Part shown: in pieces, positions 7,344-14,614 of the stretch
How positions within the stretch are numbered: position 1 is the first letter of the stretch
How the letters are laid out: each line of letters begins with the position of its first letter
Assembly (NCBI GenBank): GCA_964439745.1
Contig: CAYTQK010000022.1
Coordinates: forward strand, 1-19,401
From: CAYTQK01 sp964439745
GTDB lineage: Bacteria > Desulfobacterota > Desulfobacteria > Desulfobacterales > Desulfosudaceae
Direction: 5' to 3'
Length of the DNA: 19,401 nucleotides
Position numbers and translations under genes: made by a program
The notes under the pieces: model-generated
Databases searched by the model: none
What the model saw: only the letters and a program-made list of their open reading frames with translations
What the model was told of the DNA's origin: nothing

Positions 7344-8627
7344 TCAGGAGGCGGCAGGGTGCTCGGAGGCGTCGGTCGTTTCCGGCGGGACGGACCGGCC
7401 GGTATCAGTTACTATGAAGGACAGGAGCCGGTTGCATTCCTTCTCCTTGACGGTGATGTCGAACCGACCCACGGAAATGGTTTCGTCGGGTTCGGGAATA
7501 CGCCCGATATACCAGAGGACGTAGCCGGAAAAGGTGTCATATTCCCTGGAGGCTGGAATATGCATGGGGATGACCTCGTTGATTTCTTCAATATCGGATT
7601 TCCCCAGCACCACCCAGTTATCGGGTTTGATTTTGACGATATGAGGTTCGTAGCGGTCGGTTTCATCAATGATATCACCGACCAGTTCCTCCAGCACGTC
7701 CTCCAGGGTGATCAGGCCGGCCACGTCGCCATGTTCGTTAATGACAATGGCCATATGGCATTTTCTTTTTTTGAACTGCTTGAGCAGGCTGTTGAGCTTT
7801 TTGGATTTAGGGATGAAATAGGGAGTGGTCATCAGCTCCCTGGTGCTCAGGGGGGTGCGGGAAGCGGTGTAATGGCAAAAAACGTCCTTGATGTTGATGA
7901 TACCGACAATGTTCCGGATATCGTGCTCATAAACGGGGATGCGGGTAAAGCCCGAGTTCAGCAGCTGGTCCAGGGGCAGGTCCTGATTGACATCAATAGC
8001 CAGCATGTCCGTGGTAGGGGTCATGATCTCCGAGGCGCTGGTGTCGTCCAGTTTGAAAATATTGTGGATGAACTCTTTTTCTTCGCCGTTGATTTCCCCT
8101 TCCTCTTCGGTGACGTCGATGATGGTCTTCAGCTCTTCTTCGGTCATGACCGGGACCGGTTTGATTATGCCGGTGATCCGGGAAATGAAATTCAGAAAAA
8201 CGATAAGCGGCCAGAAAACAAGCGAGAACCAGTAAAGCGGATAGATGACAATCCTGGCGATCATGTTGTTGTTTTTGGTGGCCACGGATTTGGGCAGAAT
8301 TTCACCGAAGACCAGGATAAAAAAGGTCATCACGCCGGTGGCCACAGCGGTGGCCATGCCCACGGCATTGGCGGGCATGAGCTTGATGATCACGGTGGTG
8401 GCCAGGACCGAGGCCCAGATATTGACCAGATTATTGCCGATGAGAATGGTGGACAATAAATGGTGGGGATTGTCCTTCATCTTTTCGATCAGCAGATCAA
8501 AACGATTTTTCTTTCTGGCCAATAAGCGGGACTTGGACCGGCTCAGCGAAAAAAGGGCCGTTTCTGACAAAGAAAAAAAGCCCGACAGAATCAGCAATAT
8601 GACCAGGGTAATGATCTGTGATGTCAT
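7344..8627 (-). CDS. CNNM/CorC-HlyC family membrane protein with CBS domains
   Basis: A 427-residue member of the DUF21-CBS-CorC_HlyC family, related to CNNM/MpfA magnesium transporters or exporters. The N-terminal ~185 residues form the membrane DUF21 domain: a hydrophobic first helix, the FFSLSETALFSLSRSK motif typical of the family, and further helices around ANAVGMATAVATGVMTFFIL and IYPLYWFSLVFWPLIVFL. Two cytoplasmic CBS motifs follow, the second including MAIVINEHGDVAGLITLEDV and ending LVGDIIDETD. A C-terminal CorC_HlyC domain starts near IVKIKPDNWVVLG. The ATG at 8627 has GGAGGG about 8 bases upstream. The substrate cannot be told from sequence; divalent-cation homeostasis is the family expectation. 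Confidence 0.92.
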   Translation of the reverse strand: MTSQIITLVILLILSGFFSLSETALFSLSRSKSRLLARKKNRFDLLIEKMKDNPHHLLSTILIGNNLVNIWASVLATTVIIKLMPANAVGMATAVATGVMTFFILVFGEILPKSVATKNNNMIARIVIYPLYWFSLVFWPLIVFLNFISRITGIIKPVPVMTEEELKTIIDVTEEEGEINGEEKEFIHNIFKLDDTSASEIMTPTTDMLAIDVNQDLPLDQLLNSGFTRIPVYEHDIRNIVGIINIKDVFCHYTASRTPLSTRELMTTPYFIPKSKKLNSLLKQFKKRKCHMAIVINEHGDVAGLITLEDVLEELVGDIIDETDRYEPHIVKIKPDNWVVLGKSDIEEINEVIPMHIPASREYDTFSGYVLWYIGRIPEPDETISVGRFDITVKEKECNRLLSFIVTDTGRSVPPETTDASEHPAAS

Positions 8628-8768
8628 GATTGTTCCCTCCGGAAGACGAGGGAAGCAGAGGGAGGTTCGGAATTTTCTTTATTCGGATTCAATCTTCTGG
8701 TATTGTGCGATTTATTAAAGTTTTTCCATTTATTCAAAGAATCATCATCACATGCTGCTCCTTTTTTT

Positions 8769-8797
8769 ATGATAGGACCCCCGGTTCCGGATGTCAA
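8769..8797 (-). promoter_or_regulatory. Strong sigma70-type promoter for the CNNM/CorC gene
   Basis: On the minus strand, TTGACA (8797-8792) and TATCAT (8774-8769, five of six consensus bases) are separated by exactly 17 bases. Transcription would start near 8762, giving a leader of about 135 bases. It lies in the divergent gap with the gene starting at 8843, for which I see no comparable + strand promoter. Confidence 0.62.
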
Positions 8798-8842
8798 CGA
8801 ATTACTTGAAATTTTGAATTAATAGCGGCAGGAGATCGTTTT

Positions 8843-9688
8843 GTGGACGTAAAACGGTTGTATGACATACCTTCCTGGAAATGGCCGGTCCAGGCCGGCG
8901 CCATGATTTATGCGGCGATTTCCGATCGCGGGACTCCGCGGAGCGAACGTCTATTGGCCCTGGAGCTGGCCGGTGACCCGGCCGTTATCAATGACCGTAT
9001 GGCCGGCGCCCTGATTGCCATCCTGCGGGATGCGGTGGAGGACGCGGAGGTCCGGGAGCAGGCGGTAATGTCGCTGGGGCCGGGTCTGGAAATAGCGTAT
9101 CTGGATGATTTGGATCTTGTCGATGATTTGCCCGGCGAGATGGCGGACGTGGAACGGTTCAGCGGAATTTCCACCTCCCTGCTGGTCTGGATCCAGGAAG
9201 ATTTGAGCCGGTTATACCGGGATGCCGCCATGCCGGAACCGGTGCGCCATCGTATTCTGGAGACCTCGGTGCGGGCGCCGTGGGACTGGCATATCAATGC
9301 CGTCAATGCCGCCTACCACAGCAGCGACAAGGAGTGGCGGCTGACGGCCGTTTTCTGCATGGGGTACCTGGCCGGTTTTGAGGCGCAGCTGGCCGAAGCC
9401 CTGCATAATCCGGATCCGGATATTGCCCTGGAAGCTGTGAGCGCCGCTGTTAATCACGGCATGGCCGATGCCCTGCCCCGCTTTGGGGAGATTCTTAGCG
9501 CCCCGCCGCCGGACAAGGAGACCCTGCTGCGGGCAATTGACCTGGTCCCGGAGATCTGGCCGGAAGAGGCCGATGAATTGCTGGGATACCTGGTCAACGC
9601 CCCGGACCGGGAAATCGCGGCCGCCGCGCTGAATGCCCTGGTGCTGGCCGAAACCATGCTGGAGCTGGCTGATGATGACGAAGAGTAA
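8843..9688 (+). CDS. HEAT-repeat-like helical protein, function unknown
   Basis: A 281-residue soluble, acidic, alpha-helical protein. The pattern SERLLALELAGDPAVINDRMAGALIAILRD, then VREQAVMSLGPGLE, WRLTAVFCMGYLAGFEAQLAEAL, IALEAVSAAVNHG and IAAAALNALVLAETMLEL is what degenerate HEAT/PBS-lyase-type repeats look like: paired helices with Ala/Leu packing. No catalytic motif, signal peptide or membrane helix is visible. The start is GTG at 8843, supported by CAGGAG about 8 bases upstream. It is first in a tight operon: 17 bases to the cyclophilin-like gene, then 26 to a radical SAM gene. It could be a scaffold or a maturation partner for that enzyme, but this is inference from position only. 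Confidence 0.8.
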   Translation: MDVKRLYDIPSWKWPVQAGAMIYAAISDRGTPRSERLLALELAGDPAVINDRMAGALIAILRDAVEDAEVREQAVMSLGPGLEIAYLDDLDLVDDLPGEMADVERFSGISTSLLVWIQEDLSRLYRDAAMPEPVRHRILETSVRAPWDWHINAVNAAYHSSDKEWRLTAVFCMGYLAGFEAQLAEALHNPDPDIALEAVSAAVNHGMADALPRFGEILSAPPPDKETLLRAIDLVPEIWPEEADELLGYLVNAPDREIAAAALNALVLAETMLELADDDEE

Positions 9689-9705
9689 CGAAGAAGGATT
9701 CTGTG

Positions 9706-10047
9706 ATGCGGATTGATCTCGATTTCGGCGGGTTCTCGCTACCGGCCGACCTTTTTGATACCCCCCTGGCAGCCGCCTTTGCCGCCGGCCTGCCGTATAC
9801 CGTTCCGCTGACCCAATGGGGCGGGGGACTGTACGGCCCCATCGGGACTGATCTGGCGGAAAACGAGCCCGTCTCTGATATCCCGGCCGGCGGCCTGGCC
9901 TATACCGGCCGGGGGAACCTGTTCTGCGTTTTTTTCGGTCAAACCCCGGCCTGGCCGGTGGAATATATCGGCCAGATCCCGGATGAGCAGTGGCCGCGGC
10001 TGCTTGCGGCCGGCTCCTTGGACCAGGTGATCATCACAGCCGCCTGA
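9706..10047 (+). CDS. Cyclophilin-fold protein (TM1367/DUF3830-like)
   Basis: A 113-residue protein resembling the small cyclophilin-like family of TM1367 (PF04126 and relatives). The expected landmarks are in order: TPLAAAFAAGLPY near residue 20, a WGGGLYGPIG strand, acidic residues and then DIPAGGLAYTGRGNLFCVFFGQTP, which matches the family's GD(I/L)xYWPPGxxxCLFFG region, then EYIGQI near the end. Members lack proven prolyl isomerase activity and their role is unknown. The ATG at 9706 is preferred over the adjacent in-frame GTG at 9703 because AAGGA lies 7 bases before it. It is the middle gene of the HEAT/cyclophilin/radical SAM operon. The family call rests on motif memory, not a profile search. 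Confidence 0.7.
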   Translation: MRIDLDFGGFSLPADLFDTPLAAAFAAGLPYTVPLTQWGGGLYGPIGTDLAENEPVSDIPAGGLAYTGRGNLFCVFFGQTPAWPVEYIGQIPDEQWPRLLAAGSLDQVIITAA

Positions 10048-10073
10048 CCGGAACGTCAGGAGGTGTTTTAGCT

Positions 10074-10988
10074 ATGCATCCACCCCCTCGTTATCTGGCC
10101 GCTCTGGAGGACGGCCGCCTGGACACGGCCCTGGCCGCAGCCCGCAAAGGACTTTGCCAATGCCGTCTCTGTCCGCGGGCCTGCGGCGTGGACCGCACCG
10201 CCGGCGAGACGGGCGTCTGCCGCACCGGCCGTTCGGCCCGCGTGGCCGGCTGTCACGCCCATTTCGGTGAAGAAGCGCCCCTGGTGGGGCGGAACGGATC
10301 CGGCACCATCTTTTTTTCGCACTGCAGCCTGTTGTGCTGCTTCTGCCAGAACTACGAGATCAGCCACCACGGGGAAGGGCAGACCGTTTCTGAATCGGAG
10401 CTGGCGGAGATGATGCTGGCGCTGCAGCAGCAGGGCTGCCATAACATCAACCTGGTCACCCCTTCCCACGTGGTGCCCCAGTTCCTGGGAGCGGTCAAAA
10501 AGGCCGCGGAAAAGGGATTGACCCTGCCCCTGGTCTACAACTCCAGCGGTTATGACAGCGTGGAGACACTGCGGCTGCTGGAGGGAATCGTCGACATCTA
10601 CATGCCGGATTTCAAATTCCTGGATGAAACCATGGCCGATCAGGCCTGCGCCGCGCCGGACTACGGGGCGGTGGCCGCCAAAGCCATTATAGAGATGCAC
10701 CGGCAGGTGGGTGACTTGGTGGTGGACGCGGCCGGCATCGCCCGCTCCGGGCTGCTGGTTCGGCACCTGGTTCTGCCGGACAACCTGGCCGGAACCGAGG
10801 CCATCATGCGGTTTCTCGCCGAGGAGGTCTCCACTCAGACCTATGTCAACGTCATGTCCCAGTACCGTCCCTGCGGCGATATTTCGGCCGTGCCCGGTCT
10901 GAACCGCCCGGTGACCGCGGCGGAATATCACCGGGCCCTGAACCAGGCCAGGGCGGCGGGAATTCGCCGGCTGGACAAGGGGATGTGA
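10074..10988 (+). CDS. PflX-type radical SAM protein (COG1313)
   Basis: A 304-residue radical SAM protein of the PflX group, related to pyruvate formate-lyase activating enzymes, with no established substrate. The [4Fe-4S] motif CxxxCxxC is seen as CSLLCCFC (C84, C88, C91), followed by QNYEIS as in the family. Upstream is a cysteine-rich stretch, CQCRLCPRACGV with a further Cys at 49, typical of this group and a possible extra metal site. GSGTIFFSHC leads into the cluster motif. Later family landmarks are NLVTPSHVVPQ, VYNSSGYDS, DIYMPDFKFLD and a C-terminal MSQYRP. The ATG at 10074 has AGGAGGTG 8 bases upstream, a very strong site. Third gene of the operon; the only predicted enzyme in it. 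Confidence 0.88.
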   Translation: MHPPPRYLAALEDGRLDTALAAARKGLCQCRLCPRACGVDRTAGETGVCRTGRSARVAGCHAHFGEEAPLVGRNGSGTIFFSHCSLLCCFCQNYEISHHGEGQTVSESELAEMMLALQQQGCHNINLVTPSHVVPQFLGAVKKAAEKGLTLPLVYNSSGYDSVETLRLLEGIVDIYMPDFKFLDETMADQACAAPDYGAVAAKAIIEMHRQVGDLVVDAAGIARSGLLVRHLVLPDNLAGTEAIMRFLAEEVSTQTYVNVMSQYRPCGDISAVPGLNRPVTAAEYHRALNQARAAGIRRLDKGM

Positions 10989-11003
10989 AAAAAGCTGCAG
11001 GTC

Positions 11004-11198
11004 CTATTTCTTGGCGGTATTGATACCCAGGGGCTTGTACAGCGGGCAGTAGCCGGTCATCGCCGACATGAAAAATGATCCGCTGAGAATCAGCAGCAGG
11101 GCCCAGTACCCGGGAAGTTTGCCCATCAGGAAAAGAACCACAATGACAATGGCGATGGCCGCCCGCAGCAGCCGGTCGATGAGGCCTTCATTGATCAT
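11004..11198 (-). CDS. DUF2892 (YgaP-like) small membrane protein
   Basis: A 64-residue protein with two hydrophobic segments (about residues 11-26 and 30-48) and the conserved ending TGYCPLYKPLGINT. This is the DUF2892 family, the membrane-anchor domain also found fused to rhodanese in YgaP. The conserved Cys in GYCPLY may matter for redox or sulfur binding. The ATG at 11198 has GGGAG 7 bases upstream. Stand-alone DUF2892 proteins are often near peroxide or thiol genes, consistent with the hemerythrin and peroxiredoxin here. It converges on the radical SAM gene with a 15-base gap. Confidence 0.85.
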   Translation of the reverse strand: MINEGLIDRLLRAAIAIVIVVLFLMGKLPGYWALLLILSGSFFMSAMTGYCPLYKPLGINTAKK

Positions 11199-11442
11199 TA
11201 CAATCTCCCTTTTCTAAAATTGAGTGATTCCAATTTTACCGCAAACCCCATGGCCGCATGGCGGACGGTAGCGTTGCGGTTCATTCCCCGTAGTTTCTAC
11301 CCCGACTATTTCATGAATTTTTCTAAGATGCAAACGGTGAAAATTCCATAAACAGTCCATTACAATTTGTATTTTGAAACGAACTTTGGGGTGCCAGAAA
11401 CATAACACAGCAGTGCGGGGCGGGCAACTTGATACGAGTCCT

Positions 11443-11976
11443 TCAGGATTCAAGCCCATCGACCAGGGCTTCATATTTTTGATGAATCATCTTGCGGTCA
11501 AATTCATTAAACGCAACGAGCATGGCCTGGTCCTCTTCATCCGTGACATACTGCCGGGCCGCAGGGAAAAATACCTTGTCTTCTTTTGCGATGTGCCGGG
11601 GATAGAAATCGGCCAGGGTTTCAAGATGATCGGCGATCTCTATTAGCGCGGTATCATCACCATTCCGATACCGGGTATTGGCAGCCACCAGCGCCTTTGT
11701 AACTTTTCTGCCAAAGACATGCTCGTCCTTCAGTTCCTGCATGATGCGGCGGTCTTCTTCGGACAACGACCGCTGTTCCAGGTCCCGGAACATTATGTCT
11801 TCTTCCTTGCCGTGATGGGTTTGGTCCGCGTATACACGGATAAAATCCACCGCCGTATCCACGAACAATGGCTCAACGGTCTGGGTAGAGCGAATCGCTG
11901 CCGCCCTTTCGCCGAGTAATGAAATCATCCGTTCGATCAGCCGGTGCTCGATCATGAGCAGTGCGCGTGCCTGCAT
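11443..11976 (-). CDS. Hemerythrin HHE-domain protein
   Basis: A 177-residue four-helix-bundle protein with a non-heme di-iron hemerythrin signature. Candidate ligands in order are H11 (MIEHRLIE), H54/H55 with E58/E59 (THHGKEED), H86 (KDEHVFGRK) and H128 with E132 (PRHIAKED). Such proteins bind O2 reversibly, sense it, or handle peroxide, NO or iron; the exact role cannot be read from sequence. The ATG at 11976 has a strong GGAGGG site. The gene lies only 18 bases downstream of the acyl-CoA dehydrogenase-rubredoxin gene on the same strand, so it is probably co-transcribed with it and the peroxiredoxin. The gap 11199-11442 downstream shows no gene or clear terminator. Confidence 0.9.
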   Translation of the reverse strand: MQARALLMIEHRLIERMISLLGERAAAIRSTQTVEPLFVDTAVDFIRVYADQTHHGKEEDIMFRDLEQRSLSEEDRRIMQELKDEHVFGRKVTKALVAANTRYRNGDDTALIEIADHLETLADFYPRHIAKEDKVFFPAARQYVTDEEDQAMLVAFNEFDRKMIHQKYEALVDGLES

Positions 11977-11994
11977 GGGGAACCCTCCTTATCT

Positions 11995-13317
11995 TCAGCT
12001 GACATCCTTGAATACGTCGGCGGGGAAGAAACAATAGGGGCAGGCTTCCGGTGGTTCGTCGCCTTTATGCACATACCCGCACATGCCGCAGCGCCACAAC
12101 TTCTGGCCTTCGCCGGCCAGCGGGTCCGTTGTCCGGTTCACCGGCAAATCCGACAAAGACGGCATCACTGACTCATAATTGGTGAGCATAAATCCGGAAA
12201 TCACCACCCGCTGGATTTCGCTGGTGCCCTCGTAAATCATGAACAGCCTGGTATCCCGGAAAAATTTTTCAATGGGGAAGAACCGGGTGTATCCATACCC
12301 CCCGAATATTTGAAGGGCATCGTTCACGACCTCCATGGCCGCTTCGCTGGCGTAAAGCTTGGCAACCGATGCGGACGTGTTGACATCCCGGCCGTTGTCC
12401 GCATCCCAGGCTGACTTCCATGTAAGCAGCCGGGATGTCTCCACCTTCTGGTACATGTCCGCCAGTTTGAACTGAATACCCTGGTAGTTCTTGATCTTGC
12501 TGCCGAAGGTTTTTCGTTTCCTGGCATAATCCAGCGCAAATTCCATGGCCGAACGAGCCGCGCCCACGGCAAAAGCGCCAATGGCGGGCCGGGTGAGGGA
12601 GAACGTCTGCATGGCGAGAACAAACCCCTCGCCGGGCGGTGCCAGCACGTTTTCCGCCGGCACCCGGACATTCTTCAATTGGACACCGGCCGTGTTGGAG
12701 CAATGCTGGCCCAGCTTGGGAATGGGCAGCCCTTTTGTCACCCCCTCCCAGTCCATTTCTATCAGAAACGCACCGATGCCGCCGTGCTTGGAATCCGGGT
12801 CGGTTGTGGCAAACACCGTCATGTAATCGGCGACGCCACCGTTGGTGATCCAGAACTTGGTGCCGTTCAGGATGTAATCCTCGCCGTTCTGCCTGGCTTC
12901 ACAGCGGATACCGGACACGTCCGACCCCATGGTGGGCTCGGAGGTGCCGAAGCAGATCAGCTTGAATTCCTTTGCAATCTTTGGAAGATACTTTTTCTGC
13001 ACCGCTTTATTGGCGGACAGCAGAATCGGGGCCGTCCCCAGGGAATTGTCAAATATCGAGGTGGCCAGCCCCGGGCAGGCGGCTGCAATCTCCTCGATCA
13101 TGATCACCCCTTCCAGGATGCCGTATCCCTTTCCGCCGTACTCCGCCGGAATGTTGACATTCATCATTCCGGCGTCATATGCCTTTTTCAGCACCTCCAG
13201 CGGGATATCGTCTTTTTCATCGTAATAAAAGGAAACCGGCAGAACTTCAGTAACGGCAAAATCGCGGGCTTTTTTCTGAATGGCCAGCTGCTCATCGGTC
13301 AGTGTAAAATCAGGCAT
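11995..13317 (-). CDS. Acyl-CoA dehydrogenase with C-terminal rubredoxin-like domain
   Basis: A 440-residue flavoenzyme of the acyl-CoA dehydrogenase family, which introduces an alpha-beta double bond into acyl-CoA using FAD. Seen: an N-terminal helical domain (TDEQLAIQKKARDFA), the substrate/FAD beta domain (CFGTSEPTMGSDVSG, KFWITNGGVADY), and the C-terminal helical domain (RKTFGSKIKNYQGIQF, QIFGGYGYTRFFPIEKFFRD). The catalytic base is probably Glu363 in MIYEGTSEIQR. Most family members end soon after that. Here about 40 residues of linker lead to WRCGMCGYVHKGDEPPEACPYC, a rubrerythrin-like rubredoxin domain with cysteines 410, 413, 426 and 429 to bind one iron. The fusion is in one uninterrupted frame. 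The ATG has GGAGGG just upstream. It lies 11 bases after the peroxiredoxin gene and 18 before the hemerythrin gene. Electron output to rubredoxin partners instead of ETF is a reasonable inference, not shown. Confidence 0.93.
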   Translation of the reverse strand: MPDFTLTDEQLAIQKKARDFAVTEVLPVSFYYDEKDDIPLEVLKKAYDAGMMNVNIPAEYGGKGYGILEGVIMIEEIAAACPGLATSIFDNSLGTAPILLSANKAVQKKYLPKIAKEFKLICFGTSEPTMGSDVSGIRCEARQNGEDYILNGTKFWITNGGVADYMTVFATTDPDSKHGGIGAFLIEMDWEGVTKGLPIPKLGQHCSNTAGVQLKNVRVPAENVLAPPGEGFVLAMQTFSLTRPAIGAFAVGAARSAMEFALDYARKRKTFGSKIKNYQGIQFKLADMYQKVETSRLLTWKSAWDADNGRDVNTSASVAKLYASEAAMEVVNDALQIFGGYGYTRFFPIEKFFRDTRLFMIYEGTSEIQRVVISGFMLTNYESVMPSLSDLPVNRTTDPLAGEGQKLWRCGMCGYVHKGDEPPEACPYCFFPADVFKDVS

Positions 13318-13328
13318 GATCCCTCCCT

Positions 13329-13802
13329 TTACTTTTTTCCCCTCCTGACGAAAGCGATTATTTCCTCAATATCTGGCACCTCTGGAATATCATAAACCTT
13401 TATCCATTCGATGGTCCGATCCGGTGCGATGAGAACATTGGCCCGGCTGGAAATCCCCATGTCTTCCACAAATAAACCGTATTCCCTGGCCACGCCGCCG
13501 TGGGGCCAGAAATCGGCCAGCAGATTGGTCTTTTTTATCCCCATGGCGTCCGCCCAGGCCTTCTTGCATTTGAGGCTGTCCACGCTGATACCGTATGCCA
13601 TAATATCCAGTTCCTGGAACACAGCATATTTGGCCTCGAGGGTGCGCATCTGGATCTCGCAGATCGATGTCCAGGCCAGCGGGTGAAAAGACAAAAGGAT
13701 TCGCTTGCCCGTCAGTGACATCGGGTTTACGGCTTGATTTTCCTGATTGCTAAGCGTGAATTCGGGGGCCGTATCGCCCTTCGTAAGATAATGATGTGTC
13801 AT
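13329..13802 (-). CDS. Peroxiredoxin (AhpC/TSA family)
   Basis: A 157-residue thioredoxin-fold peroxidase that reduces H2O2 and organic hydroperoxides. It starts with the usual GDTAPEFTLSNQ. The active site PLAWTSIC fits the PxxxTxxC consensus, with the last residue the peroxidatic Cys. The residue pattern after it (EIQMRTLEAKY) and the SRANVLIAPDRTIEW strand fit the AhpE/BCP-like group. No CP resolving cysteine partner is obvious; another Cys lies in SLKCKKAWADAMG. The ATG at 13802 is preceded by AAGGAG. First gene of the - strand run prx, acyl-CoA dehydrogenase-rubredoxin, hemerythrin. The source of reducing power is unknown; the rubredoxin domain encoded next door is a candidate. Confidence 0.92.
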   Translation of the reverse strand: MTHHYLTKGDTAPEFTLSNQENQAVNPMSLTGKRILLSFHPLAWTSICEIQMRTLEAKYAVFQELDIMAYGISVDSLKCKKAWADAMGIKKTNLLADFWPHGGVAREYGLFVEDMGISSRANVLIAPDRTIEWIKVYDIPEVPDIEEIIAFVRRGKK

Positions 13803-13945
13803 AGTGATTTGCTCCTTCAGTGCCGCGATGGTTGCGAAAACATGAATCGGTAATTTTTATCAATCAAATCCTGTTTGCCTGAAACTGTAAATAAAGGATT
13901 TTTCCCATATAAACAGAATAAATGCTGTATTTTTTTGATAATGAT

Positions 13946-14140
13946 TTCAGGAGAACAGCCATTATTACCGGCGGCGGCCGCGGCCTCGGCCGGTCGGCAG
14001 CCATTGCCATGGCCCGGGAAGGGGCCGCCGTGGCCATTACCAGCCGCACGGTCGGAGAACTGGACGAGACAGCGGCCCGGATTAAGGCGACGGGAGGAAA
14101 AGTACTGGTTGTGCCGGGCGACGTATCCGACACCGGCCAT
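13946..14140 (+). pseudogene. Short-chain dehydrogenase/reductase N-terminal fragment
   Basis: Within the 468-base gap between the peroxiredoxin and ferredoxin genes, a GC-rich island encodes a clean Rossmann start: RTAIITGGGRGLGRSAAIAM (the TGxxxGxG NAD(P)-binding motif), then AAVAITSRTVGELDETAARI and VLVVPGDVSDTGHA. After about 65 residues homology stops abruptly and AT-rich DNA follows; the frame ends at 14197. The surrounding frame could begin at ATG 13922, but its first residues, MLYFFDNDF, look random. A full SDR is about 250 residues and has a YxxxK catalytic motif, absent here. This is a gene remnant, probably of a FabG-like enzyme. Apart from this the gap holds only AT-rich DNA with possible promoters. 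Confidence 0.7.
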
Positions 14141-14270
14141 GCTACCGTTTTTTGCGCAATAAAATACATTATTCACCGCATTGTCCCTGCCGGATGAACG
14201 ATATAGGGTATTTAATCATAAGACGAACGGATTATCGGCTAATCAGCATTGCATGGAAAAGGAGATGAAT

Positions 14271-14498
14271 ATGGCTGACCCGGCAAATAAGTACTCAGAA
14301 AATGTTGACGGACCGTTTTACGTGGATGAGGAGTGCACCTTCTGCGAGACCTGTATTGAAATCGCTCCGGACAATTTTGCATCCCAGGACGATGAATATG
14401 CTTATGTATGCAAACAGCCGGAAAACGATTTGGAAAAAGCGGCATGTATCGAAGCCATGGAAAGCTGCCCCACGGAAGCCATCGGCGATGATGGCTGA
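14271..14498 (+). CDS. Small [4Fe-4S] ferredoxin
   Basis: A 75-residue acidic ferredoxin carrying low-potential electrons. It has the single-cluster pattern CTFCETC (CxxCxxC) followed near the C-terminus by ESCPTEAI, supplying the fourth cluster cysteine before Pro. Two further cysteines, in YVCKQPEN and AACIEAM, could form a disulfide, as in Desulfovibrio-type one-cluster ferredoxins. The start is the ATG at 14271, 6 bases after AAGGAG; an in-frame ATG at 14265 abuts that site and the frame upstream has no conservation. It is divergent from the peroxiredoxin run, separated by the SDR remnant, and 116 bases before a small unknown gene. Its partner enzyme is not identifiable. Confidence 0.9.
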   Translation: MADPANKYSENVDGPFYVDEECTFCETCIEIAPDNFASQDDEYAYVCKQPENDLEKAACIEAMESCPTEAIGDDG

Positions 14499-14614
14499 TG
14501 TTCCTGCAACCACCTGACCGTATGACAGTATGCATCAGCAATGAAGCATCCGGGCCTGGCTGGCCGGGCTTTGGCGCAAAATTTTTCATACCACTATCGG
14601 GAAAGGAGACAACA

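Noticed and set aside
7332..8459. 375-codon open frame antisense to the CNNM/CorC gene
   Set aside because: Composition (Gly/Asp/His/Phe-rich) is that of a complement frame, and it has no ribosome site. The opposite strand encodes a clear membrane protein with CBS domains.
11199..11442. Possible small gene or repeat between DUF2892 and hemerythrin genes
   Set aside because: Only short chance palindromes such as CCATG..CATGG and no credible start site or RNA fold. I see nothing definable there.
14550..14567. GC hairpin between the ferredoxin and the 103-residue gene
   Set aside because: The stem has a bulge and the T-run begins more than 10 bases after it, too weak to call a terminator.
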